This document shows positions 32,389 to 39,845 of a stretch of 54,746 nucleotides of DNA, in pieces. The notes under the pieces are model-generated. The model was not told where the DNA came from. It did no database searches and was given only the letters and a program-made list of their open reading frames with translations. The number at the start of each line of letters is the position of its first letter. Position 1 is the stretch's first letter. Made by a program: the position numbers and the translations under genes. The stretch comes from CAYLPU01 sp964385635 (GTDB lineage Bacteria > Chloroflexota > Anaerolineae > B4-G1): contig CAYLPU010000025.1 in NCBI GenBank assembly GCA_964385635.1, positions 1 to 54,746 of the forward strand. The letters run 5' to 3'.

Positions 32389-33075
32389 ATGAAAGTCATT
32401 GAATTACAGGACGTAACCCGAGTCTACAAGATCGGTGAGGTTGAGACACGCGCACTGCGCGGCGTCAACCTGACCATCGAGGAGGGCGAATTCACGGCCA
32501 TCGTCGGGCCGTCGGGATCGGGCAAGACGACGGTGCTGCAGTTGATGGGCTGCCTGGACCGGCCGACCGGCGGGCGCGTGCACATCAAGGGGCAGGACGT
32601 GACGCGGCTCAATCCCAACAAGCGCGCCGACCTGCGCAAGGGTACCATCGGCTTTGTGTTCCAGTTCTTTGCCCTCATCCCCGGGCTCACGGCCTACGAG
32701 AACGTCGAACTTCCCTTACTGCTGTCTGGGGCAAAGAAGGCAGAGCGGCGAGAGCGCGTAAACGAGTTGTTGGAGGCGGTCGGTATCTCTGACCGCGCCC
32801 GTCATCGTCCCGACCAGATGAGCGGCGGCGAGCAGCAACGCGTCGCCATCGCCCGCGCCCTGGCTACCCATCCCGTGTTGGTGCTGGCCGACGAGCCGAC
32901 CGCCAATCTGGACACCGAGAACGGTCGCCAGATCATGGAGATTATGCAACGGCTGAACCAGGAGACCGGCACGACCTTTATCTTTGCCACCCACGACCCG
33001 CGCGTCATTACATTCGCCCGCCGGACGGTCGAACTGCGCGATGGACGGGTTGCGGAAAACAGCCAGCACGCTTGA
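32389..33075 (+). CDS. ABC transporter ATP-binding protein (MacB/LolD type)
   Basis: A 228-residue ATPase of the LolD/MacB/FtsE group. Walker A is GPSGSGKTT at 40-48, the Q-loop lies in FVFQFFALIP, the signature is MSGGEQQRVAIARAL, and Walker B is VLVLADEPTANLD, with the switch His in FATHDPR. It would power the two FtsX-type permeases upstream. GAGGAGG before the ATG supports the start. Confidence 0.94.
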   Translation: MKVIELQDVTRVYKIGEVETRALRGVNLTIEEGEFTAIVGPSGSGKTTVLQLMGCLDRPTGGRVHIKGQDVTRLNPNKRADLRKGTIGFVFQFFALIPGLTAYENVELPLLLSGAKKAERRERVNELLEAVGISDRARHRPDQMSGGEQQRVAIARALATHPVLVLADEPTANLDTENGRQIMEIMQRLNQETGTTFIFATHDPRVITFARRTVELRDGRVAENSQHA

Positions 33076-33088
33076 TCCGGGCTGCAAA

Positions 33089-33143
33089 TGTAGGGCGGGT
33101 TTGCTACCCGCCATTTGGGTCGGATAGCAAATCCGACCTACAG
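33089..33143. repeat. Two small palindromes with TTGC/AGCA loops
   Basis: GGCGGGTTTGCTACCCGCC and GTCGGATAGCAAATCCGAC are consecutive hairpins between the ATPase and first adaptor genes. They are of the same general form as the hairpins in the fwdB-fwdA gap. Confidence 0.6.
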
Positions 33144-33173
33144 AGCTGGATGAGATTGAGAGAGGTGAAAACG

Positions 33174-34391
33174 ATGGATAAGCGATGGGCAATACTCGTG
33201 CTGGTGGCGATAGCGCTGGTGGGCTGCAAGCGCTCGCCGACACCGACGCCCACACCCATCGCCACGAAGGCGACCCCGGATATTCGCTCCTCCAGCGGTC
33301 AGGTCGTCGCGTCGGGCGAGGTCGTGCCGTCCCAGGAAACGCACCTGGGTTTCCCAGTGTCGGGACGGGTCGAGACGGTGGCGGTGAACAAGGGTGACCG
33401 GGTAGAGGCGGGTCAGGTGCTGATCGTGCTAGAGACGGACCTGCTGGAGGCCGACGTGGCGCAGGCGGAGGCGGCGCTGGCGGCTGCCCAGGCTCAACTG
33501 GCACTCCTGGAGGCGCGTCCCCGCCCGGAGGAGGTCGCTGTAGCCGAGGCACAGTTGGAGGCCGCCGAGGGTGCGCTGGCACAGGCGGCGGCGCAGCGCG
33601 ACCAGCCGGACGTGGGAGCGACGGAGGCGGAGATAGCGGCAGCCCAGGCTCAGATGACTGCGGCGATGGCGGATCAGTTGGTGGCCAAGGAGATCCACGA
33701 CTTGACGATGAAGTGTTATACGTTCACCATTCCAGGCGAGGGGAAACAGACCATCTGTCCGGGGCTGGGTCCATACGAAGAAGGGGCGCGTTATAGTATG
33801 GAGGCCGCCAACCAGGCACAGGCCGCAGCCCGGGCTCAACTGGACGCGCTGCTGGGCGGTGCGGACGCCGAGGTGCGCGTGGTCGAGGCTGGCGTTCAGG
33901 CCGCTGCTGCTCAACGAGATGTCGCTCAAGCGCAACTGGAGACGGTGCAGGCAGGGGCTACTGCTGAGGAAATCACTGCCGCCGAGGCGGTGGTGTCTCA
34001 GGCAGAATCTGCACTGCAGGTCGCCCGCGCTGGGCTCGACCAGGCAACGTTACGCGCTCCTTCCGCCGGTACCGTCACCGCGCTGGAGGTCGGTCCTGGT
34101 GAGGCGGTGATGCCGGGTCAAGTAGCGCTGACGCTGGTCGATCTGAGTCGCTTGCGCGTGGAGACCACCGACCTGAGCGAACTGGACGTGGCCCGAGTTG
34201 CGGTAGGGCAGCGGGCGAGCATATATGTGGAACCGCTGGGCGTGACGGTTGGGGGACGGGTAGTGCGCATTGCGTCGCAGGCGGAGATGATCGGTGGCGA
34301 TGTGGTGTACGTGGTTGTGGTTGAGTTGGACGAACAGCCACCGGGGTTGCGGTGGGGCATGAGTGTGGAAGTGGAGATCACTACGGACTAG
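33174..34391 (+). CDS. HlyD/MacA-type adaptor lipoprotein, first
   Basis: A 405-residue membrane-fusion (adaptor) protein. The N-terminus (WAILVLVAIALVGC) is a lipoprotein signal, giving a lipid-anchored Cys about residue 16. A proline-threonine linker, a first biotinyl-lipoyl half (GRVETVAVNKGDRVEAGQVL), a long alanine-glutamine coiled-coil hairpin, a second lipoyl half (LRAPSAGTVTALEVGPGEAV) and a beta-barrel follow. It is the usual partner of MacB-like exporters. GAGAGGTGAAAACG precedes the ATG at 33174. An 80-residue insertion-like piece (CYTFTIPGEGKQTICPGLGP) lies in the coiled coil and is absent from the second adaptor. Confidence 0.9.
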   Translation: MDKRWAILVLVAIALVGCKRSPTPTPTPIATKATPDIRSSSGQVVASGEVVPSQETHLGFPVSGRVETVAVNKGDRVEAGQVLIVLETDLLEADVAQAEAALAAAQAQLALLEARPRPEEVAVAEAQLEAAEGALAQAAAQRDQPDVGATEAEIAAAQAQMTAAMADQLVAKEIHDLTMKCYTFTIPGEGKQTICPGLGPYEEGARYSMEAANQAQAAARAQLDALLGGADAEVRVVEAGVQAAAAQRDVAQAQLETVQAGATAEEITAAEAVVSQAESALQVARAGLDQATLRAPSAGTVTALEVGPGEAVMPGQVALTLVDLSRLRVETTDLSELDVARVAVGQRASIYVEPLGVTVGGRVVRIASQAEMIGGDVVYVVVVELDEQPPGLRWGMSVEVEITTD

Positions 34392-34408
34392 GTGAGCATC
34401 GTCCCGCT

Positions 34409-34442
34409 CGTTGAAACCGGGTTTTTTCTTGACAACCCGGTT
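34409..34442. repeat. Palindromic repeat GAAACCGGGTT type
   Basis: Arms GAAACCGGGTT and AACCCGGTTTC with a T-rich loop lie between the two adaptor genes. The repeat is related to the one at 32338-32373. It may also cause partial termination. Confidence 0.6.
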
Positions 34443-34487
34443 TCTGGTCCCTTGCGAGGACAATGTCGATCAGGAAGGAGCAAGGTA

Positions 34488-35681
34488 ATGGAACACAGAC
34501 ACTCGTTGGTCGTTCTGCTGTCGGTGGTGATTCTAGTGTGCACCGGCCGTGCATCTGCGATGGCGCCGGGGTCCACATCAGCCCGTACTACCGAAACGCG
34601 TGCAGAATCTGTATCCCGCGCCGGCGGCGATACGGTGGTGGCGTCGGGAGAGGTGGCGCCGGCCCAGGAAGCGCAATTGAGATTCACGGTGGTCGGGCGC
34701 GTGGAGACGGTGACGGTAGCAGAGGGTGACACCGTGGCAGCCGGCGGGGTGCTGGCTATGCTGGAGACGACTCTCCTGGAGGCGCAGGTGGTGCAGGCGC
34801 AGGCGGCGGTGGCAGCAGCGCAGGCACAGTTGCCGGTGGTGAAAGCCAGGCCTCGGCCAGGGGAGGTGGCCGGCGCCGAGGCGCAGTTGGCGGCGGCCGA
34901 GGCCGCGGTAGTCCAAGCCGTTGCTCAGCGGGATCAGGTGATCGCCGGAGCGACGGAAGCGGCGATCGCCACTGCTCGCGCCCAGATAGCAGCCGCCGTG
35001 GCCGAGGAGAAGGCGGCCCTCCTCGCCTACGAACAGATGCCGGACCAGGATCTGAGGGACTGGGAGGAGGAAGAGATCATCCTGCGGCTGCGGGCGGCCA
35101 CGCTGGGGCGGGAGGCGGCCGAGGCCCAGTTGGCCTTGGCTGAGGAGAACGCCCGGTTCCAGGTGAGGGCTGCAGAGGCGGCCATTCGAGCAGCGGAGTC
35201 CCAGCGAGACGTCGCTCAGGCCCAACTGGCGCTGGTGCAGGCGGAGGTCACTGTCGAGGAGATCACCGTCGCCGAGGCCGCGGTGGCCCAGGCCGAAGCC
35301 GCATTGCAGGCCGCTCGCGTCGTGCTGGATCAGGCGACGTTGCGTGCTCCCTTCGCCGGCGCTGTCATCGTGCTGGAAGTCAGCCCAGGTGAGACGGTGA
35401 TGCCCGGTCAGGCCGTGTTGACGCTGGCTGACCTGAGCCACTTGCAGGTGCAGACCACCGACCTGAGCGAGCGGGACGTGGTCCGGGTGTCAGTGGGACA
35501 GCAAGCGACCGTGTACGTGGAGGCGCTGGGCGTGGAGATTGGGGGTCAAGTGGTAGACATCGCGCCGCAGGCGAACACGGTCGGTGGCGATGTGGTGTAC
35601 GCAGTCACCATCGAGTTGGACGAACAACCGCCGGGGTTGCGCTGGGGAATGAGCGTGGAGGTGGAGATCGAAGTGCCTTGA
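34488..35681 (+). CDS. HlyD/MacA-type adaptor protein, second
   Basis: A 397-residue paralogue of the preceding adaptor, with the same lipoyl, coiled-coil, lipoyl and beta-barrel order. The C-terminal 130 residues are close to those of the first copy (LDQATLRAP..GAV..LEVSPGE, DEQPPGLRWGMSVEVEI). Instead of a lipobox it has a signal-peptidase-I-type start (LVVLLSVVILVCTGRASA). It contains an acidic motif in the coiled coil (DLRDWEEEEI). AAGGAGCAAGGTA precedes the ATG. Two tandem adaptors could form a mixed assembly or serve different outer partners. Confidence 0.9.
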   Translation: MEHRHSLVVLLSVVILVCTGRASAMAPGSTSARTTETRAESVSRAGGDTVVASGEVAPAQEAQLRFTVVGRVETVTVAEGDTVAAGGVLAMLETTLLEAQVVQAQAAVAAAQAQLPVVKARPRPGEVAGAEAQLAAAEAAVVQAVAQRDQVIAGATEAAIATARAQIAAAVAEEKAALLAYEQMPDQDLRDWEEEEIILRLRAATLGREAAEAQLALAEENARFQVRAAEAAIRAAESQRDVAQAQLALVQAEVTVEEITVAEAAVAQAEAALQAARVVLDQATLRAPFAGAVIVLEVSPGETVMPGQAVLTLADLSHLQVQTTDLSERDVVRVSVGQQATVYVEALGVEIGGQVVDIAPQANTVGGDVVYAVTIELDEQPPGLRWGMSVEVEIEVP

Positions 35682-35714
35682 TCGTACTGAAGAGCCTGAT
35701 ATTGGGATGAGAGA

Positions 35715-35746
35715 GGCCCTGTCCAGATAGCCAGGGCTTCTTTCTA
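35715..35746 (+). terminator. Probable terminator of the ABC export operon
   Basis: Stem GCCCTG (35716-35721) and CAGGGC (35732-35737), followed by TTCTTTCTATTT. The hairpin lies 35 bases after the last adaptor stop and just before the promoter of the next gene. Confidence 0.5.
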
Positions 35747-35747
35747 T

Positions 35748-35776
35748 TTGAGGATATGGGGAAGACGTGGTAAGAT
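35748..35776 (+). promoter_or_regulatory. Promoter of the chimeric MalT-like gene
   Basis: TTGAGG and TAAGAT are spaced by 17 bases with an extended -10 TGG, and the ATG follows 9 bases on. It is almost the same sequence as the promoter at 19424-19452, so promoter and 5' end were duplicated as a unit. Confidence 0.6.
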
Positions 35777-35837
35777 TAGGGCACGATGGCCACTCCCCTC
35801 CTGACCACCAAACTCTACATCCCGCCGCCGCGCCCCG

Positions 35838-35940
35838 ATCCTTCGACGGGGCTCACCGCCACGCCTGCCACGAGAGTACTCTCGCAGTGGAGCCCCGCCA
35901 CGAGTACTCGCGGTGGTACTCGCGGTGGCAGGACAAGCCT
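35838..35940. repeat. In-frame insertion of CTTCGAC repeat plus GT-rich duplications
   Basis: A CTTCGAC..GGGCTCA core is followed by several copies of GCCACGAG/ACTCGCGGTGG units before the frame returns to the conserved LVPRPRLIERLN. The paralogue at 39846 has a short 27-base version at the same site, and the copy at 19462 has none. Confidence 0.6.
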
Positions 35941-36058
35941 GGTGCCACGCCCGCGCCTGATTGAGCGGTTGAACGCAGGGCTGCATTGCAATCTCACCCT
36001 CATCTCCGCCCCGGCCGGCTTTGGCAAGACGACGCTGCTGAGCGAATGGATACATACG

Positions 36059-36116
36059 GTAGGGGCGCATCGCGTAGGGGCGCATCGCGTAGGGGCGCAT
36101 CGCGATGCGCCCCTAC
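36059..36116. repeat. Triplicated 15-bp unit of a palindromic repeat in the reading frame
   Basis: Three tandem copies of GTAGGGGCGCATCGC are followed by the complementary GATGCGCCCCTAC. Each unit adds VGAHR to the protein. The paralogue has one copy (40044-40071), a perfect 28-base palindrome. Confidence 0.8.
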
Positions 36117-36919
36117 ACGTCGCCTGGCTGTCGCTGGATGAGGGCGATAATGACCCCGCTCACTTCCTGGCCTATTTCATCGCAGCCATACAGACCATCC
36201 ACCAGGACGTCGGCCAGTCTGTCGTCGCGGCCTCGCAGTCCTCCCAACCACTTCCAATCCAGGCGCTCCTGACGACTCTGATCAACGAGATTGCCGCTAT
36301 GCCGGAACGATTTACCCTCGTTCTCGACGATTATCACCTCATCACGGCACAACCGATCCACGACGGACTCACCTTTCTGCTCGACCACCTGCCGCCGCAA
36401 ATGCACTTGATCCTCTCCAGCCGGGCCGACCCGCCTTGGCCGCTGGCTCGCCTCCGAGCGCGCCGCGAAATGACCGAACTGCGTACGAATGACTTGCGCT
36501 TCACGTCCCAAGAAGCCGCAGCATTCCTAAACGAGGTAATGAGGTTAGACCTCTCGCCGGAGGACGTGGCCGCGCTGGAGGATCGCACCGAGGGCTGGAT
36601 TGCCGGCTTGCAGATGGACGATTATTTCACACGCGGCACAGCTGCGGTCGCCTTGGGGGGCGCGTACTGGGGGATGGGCGATGCCTCAAGCGCGGAACAG
36701 GCGTTTGCCGAGTGTGCATCGAATGCGTTGAAAGGTGGCTATCATCATAGAGCGTCAGACGGCTTTACCATCACGCCGCAGGCGGACGACGAGACCTTGC
36801 TGGCCGGCCCAGTGGCCGATCAAGCCGCCTTGCACGGCCTGCTGGCCAAGATCCGCGATTTGGGCCTGCCCTTACTGTCAGTCAAACGAGTGGAGGCCGC
36901 TTCACTTACGGAAGAATAA

Positions 36920-37071
36920 TCACTCACGCGACCAAGCAAAAGATTGGACACTTGACCAGGTAAAAGATCGTTCAGTTGTCCAATCCCGGAATTGTCCGGT
37001 GGGCCGATGTGCCGGTGAGCTGTGTGTGTTATACTAAAGTGTATCGAACGAAACAATGAAAGGAGTACTCA
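36920..37071. other. Intergenic region before small membrane-protein genes
   Basis: No gene recognised. TATACT at 37030-37035 is a candidate -10 without a good -35. It precedes a short ORF with a strong ribosome-binding site. Confidence 0.35.
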
Positions 37072-37131
37072 ATGCGTGAATTCATTAAAGAGAAGATCAG
37101 ACCTATGGTTGCAGATGGCTGCGAGCGTTAA
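37072..37131 (+). CDS. Short ORF (19 codons), possible leader peptide
   Basis: ATG is preceded by AAAGGAGTACTCA, a strong ribosome-binding site at good spacing. The 19-residue peptide (MREFIKEKIRPMVADGCER) is charged and unlike known leaders. It could be a leader, a small protein or a degraded start of a lost gene. Confidence 0.35.
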   Translation: MREFIKEKIRPMVADGCER

Positions 37132-37168
37132 CACCGGCATACTCCGGGTGAAGAAGGAGGGTCAGCGT

Positions 37169-37420
37169 ATGTTGGAGAAGACGAATCTGCTGGGTGCGAT
37201 TGTGGCCCACGTGATCTACATTTCAAGCATCCTCACGTTCATATCCAGATTTCTAGATAGGACTCAGTTGGGGCAACAATTTGGCTACCCATTGCTGCTC
37301 ATGGCATTCCCGCTTGGCTATCTGCTGTGGAAAGCGCCGCAACTAGAACAGCCTATGCTGTACTATATCCAGATTGGCCTGATGCTCGTTTGGATACTGA
37401 GGGAGGTCCGATTAGGATGA
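37169..37420 (+). CDS. Small integral membrane protein, unknown
   Basis: An 83-residue hydrophobic protein with about three membrane segments: AIVAHVIYISSILTFI, YPLLLMAFPLGYLLW, and a C-terminal MLYYIQIGLMLVWIL. I do not recognise the family. AAGGAGG lies eight or so bases before the ATG at 37169, which decides the start against the longer frame. Its TGA overlaps the ATG of the next gene, so the two are translationally coupled and probably act together. Confidence 0.7.
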   Translation: MLEKTNLLGAIVAHVIYISSILTFISRFLDRTQLGQQFGYPLLLMAFPLGYLLWKAPQLEQPMLYYIQIGLMLVWILREVRLG

Positions 37421-37854
37421 CCAACGATACATTGCAGGCCCTGTTTGTTGTCTTCGCGTTTCTCATGCAAGTGTTACTGATCATCAACTTTGTTGCTCGC
37501 AACTGGAAGCCATCCTTCGAAAGGAAATACGGCTGGCTCATATACGCTATGGGAATACCGGGGATCACCCTGGGGATACTGTTTCTCGCAGGAGATCAGC
37601 CTTGGTATATCGTCGCCGCACCCTTCGTCTATTCCATCTGGGGAGCATTTGGCTACTTTGTCGACATATATCGGCCAGTGCAATGGCGGAGCCCTTCGCG
37701 TTGGTCTGTCTTCATCCCCTACGTGGCATTATTCATGGCCAGTCAATTCTTCTTCTGGATTCCACTTTGGTACGTTGGTCTAGGGTATTGGATTACGTAT
37801 ACCGCAATGTACGTCATCAACACAGGCTTGAATATCTATTCTCACAGGAGATAA
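37417..37854 (+). CDS. Integral membrane protein, unknown
   Basis: A 145-residue protein with four or five predicted membrane segments (LFVVFAFLMQVLLIINFV, WLIYAMGIPGITLGILFLA, IVAAPFVYSIWGAFGYFV, WSVFIPYVALFMASQFFFW, GYWITYTAMYVINTGL). No catalytic motif stands out and I do not recognise the family. It overlaps the preceding small membrane gene by four bases and is followed by a small soluble protein gene four bases on. Confidence 0.75.
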   Translation: MTNDTLQALFVVFAFLMQVLLIINFVARNWKPSFERKYGWLIYAMGIPGITLGILFLAGDQPWYIVAAPFVYSIWGAFGYFVDIYRPVQWRSPSRWSVFIPYVALFMASQFFFWIPLWYVGLGYWITYTAMYVINTGLNIYSHRR

Positions 37855-37858
37855 GAAA

Positions 37859-38059
37859 ATGAAATACAGAGTTCACCACTTCAACATCAGAATGACGAGA
37901 GACCAGGCCAGACTAGAACAGTTCCTGAACAGCCTGGAGGGCGAAGTCGTGGCAATAATCCCGAACGTTACTCCCCTCCCAGCAACCTTTGTGGATTTCC
38001 TCCTCATTGTGGAGAAGGCGGGTCCTCCGGAGGCTGGGAGGCCTTTTCCGACAGATTGA
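37859..38059 (+). CDS. Small soluble protein, unknown
   Basis: A 66-residue protein starting MKYRVHHFNIRMTRDQ, with a regular alternation (VAIIPNVTP, VDFLLIVEK) that suggests a small ferredoxin-like alpha/beta fold. AGGAGATAAGAA precedes the ATG. The frame ends within sequence resembling a transposase tail in another frame, so the last residues may not be original. Confidence 0.6.
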   Translation: MKYRVHHFNIRMTRDQARLEQFLNSLEGEVVAIIPNVTPLPATFVDFLLIVEKAGPPEAGRPFPTD

Positions 38060-38201
38060 CGCCCCGGTAGCGCCACCTCAACCGCGCGAAAAATCGCCAG
38101 GCTGGCCCAAAGGGCACTCACGGACTCGCCCCGAGCAGCATCAGTTGCTCAAGAAGGGCAAGAAAAGGGCAAAAGCAGCCCGAAGTCGGCGCGAAACTTG
38201 A
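38060..38201 (+). pseudogene. Possible transposase C-terminal tail
   Basis: One frame here reads a strongly basic end (PREKSPGWPKGHSRTRPEQ, LLKKGKKRAKAARSRR) that resembles the C-terminus of several transposase families (SPGRPKG..KKGKKR). There is no upstream match, so it would be a scar of a lost insertion sequence. The evidence is weak. Confidence 0.3.
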
Positions 38202-38285
38202 TTGCTAGAGAGATTGACTCATCTCGGCTCTTGCCGAGTATCTCACACTTTGTCTAAACTCGAGTAGTACACAAAGGAGGAAAAG

Positions 38286-38903
38286 ATGTTTTGCCCCAAA
38301 TGCAGATGTGAATTTGTAGGATGGACCGGTAGGTGCCCTGTCTGCAAGACTTCTCTCGTTGAAGAACTACCGCCTATTCCCGAGACCGCAGATAAACCCA
38401 TTTCCTATGAAGCATTGGTTGACCTGGTAAAGGAAAAAGGTGGTCAACTAAGAATTGACCTATCAACCACTGATGTTGGCATGGAGAAGAAATGGAGTTT
38501 CCCGTACTTTGGATATGGATTTGCGTGGGCGAAGAGAATGCAAGGCGCCTTCGACGATATTCTGGTTGATTTGACAACCACTGAAGTTGGCATGGAGAAA
38601 AAACAGAGGTTCCCATACCGTGGATATGGATTCGCATGGGCAAAAGCAATGCAGGGATACATTGGAGGAAATAAAGTTACCTTAACGGCAAAGAAAGTTG
38701 CCAGGGAGAAAAAATGGGGTTTCCCCTATTCTGGATATGGATATGCATGGACACAAGAGATGTCTGGTGAATGTGGCGATCAACTAAAGGTTGATCTATT
38801 GACCACTGATGTTGGCAGACATAAAGGATGGGGTTTCCCCTACCTTGGGTATAGATTTGCCTGGGCGAATAGCAGTATTCTTACGTTGACATTAACCGAG
38901 TAA
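38286..38903 (+). CDS. Zinc-ribbon protein with four tandem FPYxGYGFAW repeats
   Basis: A 205-residue protein. It begins with a zinc ribbon (CPKC at 3-6, CPVC at 17-20), then an acidic linker, then four tandem repeats of about 37-38 residues starting near 55, 93, 131 and 167. The repeat consensus is hVDLTTTxVGxEKKWxFPYxGYxFAWAKxMxG. Conserved FPY.GY.FAW and the preceding threonines suggest a beta-rich repeat, perhaps one blade or hairpin each. I do not recognise the repeat family. AAAGGAGGAAAAG before the ATG gives a clear start. Base composition is lower in G+C than its neighbours, consistent with transfer. Confidence 0.8.
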   Translation: MFCPKCRCEFVGWTGRCPVCKTSLVEELPPIPETADKPISYEALVDLVKEKGGQLRIDLSTTDVGMEKKWSFPYFGYGFAWAKRMQGAFDDILVDLTTTEVGMEKKQRFPYRGYGFAWAKAMQGYIGGNKVTLTAKKVAREKKWGFPYSGYGYAWTQEMSGECGDQLKVDLLTTDVGRHKGWGFPYLGYRFAWANSSILTLTLTE

Positions 38904-38919
38904 ATTCCAGTTTCCTGAA

Positions 38920-39687
38920 TTGGTCAGTTTCTTCGAGAACAGTATACTCGGGGAAACCTCTTTCCATGCGTGTACAACCTGGGATTCGGGTCAGGCTGCC
39001 GCCATCGAGAATGAGCCGGTGACCAGCGACGTTCCGACGCTCGTCATGCAGGGGGAATACGATCCGATCACCCCGCCGGCCTGGGGCCAGCACGCCGCCG
39101 AAACGCTGGAGAACAGTCACTTCTACGTGTATCCAGGCGTCGGGCACGGAGCCAGCGTGGTTGGTTGCCCGCGCGATATGATGATCGCCTTCCTCAACGA
39201 TCCCACTCACGCGCCGGACGACGCCTGCATATCGCAGATGCAGGTGCTCCGGTTCGTTGTGCCAGCCGAGGACACACAAGCCATCGAATTCGAGCCGTTC
39301 ACTAACAAAGAAATGGGCATCAGCGGTATCGCGCCCGTCGGCTGGACCGAGTCTGGCCCCGGCGTCTTTAGCCGTGGCAGTTCGGGGTTAGACGTCGCCA
39401 CGTTGGTCGTGCAGGCCGCGCCCGTGAGCGCCCAGGACTTGCTGACCAGGTTGACGGGGCAGCTTGGGTTGGACGAAACGCCGCCAAGCGTCGGCGAGCG
39501 TGAGGCGAACAACCTGACGTGGACACTCTATGCCGTCAAAGTTCAGGGCCTCTCGGTAGATATCGCCCTGTTGGAAAGCGAAGGGTCGGCACTGATTGTG
39601 TTGCTGCAGAGCGCACTAGACGAGCGCGAGGCGCTGTACGAGACCGCCTTTCTGCCGGCGGTGGACGCGCTGACGCCAATCGAGTAA
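38920..39687 (+). pseudogene. 5'-truncated alpha/beta hydrolase (TAP-like C-terminal part)
   Basis: The frame opens without a proper start and reads into the C-terminal part of a TAP-like alpha/beta hydrolase: TLVMQGEYDPITPPAWGQ holds the acid residue and YPGVGHGASV the catalytic His. The nucleophile region is missing. About 130 more residues form a domain of unknown role. The zinc-ribbon gene upstream ends 16 bases earlier, so the missing 5' part was probably removed when that gene arrived. Confidence 0.7.
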
Positions 39688-39710
39688 ATCTATTGCACCC
39701 CTCTTGCAAG

Positions 39711-39770
39711 AAAAGGGACCTGGGTCTGCCGCTGGTCTTGGTCAATCGCATCGAGCCTGACCCGGAATTT
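39711..39770 (+). pseudogene. Remnant of the small MalT-associated gene
   Basis: KRDLGLPLVLVNRIEPD is read from 39711 and corresponds to the C-terminal KIRDLGLPLLSVKRME of the small gene at 42779. Nothing upstream is left of it, so it is a decayed third copy. Confidence 0.55.
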
Positions 39771-39786
39771 AGGCCGGGTTTTCCGC

Positions 39787-39816
39787 TTGACAAAACGAAT
39801 CCTCCCCCTGTATAAT
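39787..39816 (+). promoter_or_regulatory. Consensus promoter of the intact MalT-like gene
   Basis: A perfect TTGACA (39787-39792) and a perfect TATAAT (39811-39816) are separated by 18 bases. The GTG start follows 30 bases later with GAGG upstream. This differs from the leaderless promoters of the two broken copies. Confidence 0.7.
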
Positions 39817-39845
39817 CCAGTTATCTCGTACCGAGGATAGCGCCA

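Larger units (their letters stand above)
35786..36919 (+). pseudogene. Chimeric, internally deleted MalT-like regulator
   Basis: An open frame of 377 codons built from three pieces. Residues 1 to about 277 match the ATPase half of the intact regulator at 39846, with P-loop PAGFGKTTLL around 76-85. Then comes a single TPR-like piece (RGTAAVALGGAYWGMGDAS, AEQAFAECA), and then a C-terminus (FTITPQADDETLLAGPVADQ, IRDLGLPLLSVKRV) that in the intact locus is a separate small gene at 42779. The TPR array and LuxR DNA-binding domain are missing, so it cannot act as a normal regulator. Repeats have been inserted in frame at 35838-35940 and 36059-36116. Confidence 0.8.

Noticed and set aside
36059..36116. 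Tandem repeats considered as a CRISPR array
   Set aside because: The units are directly adjacent with no spacers, and form half of a palindrome found elsewhere in the window.
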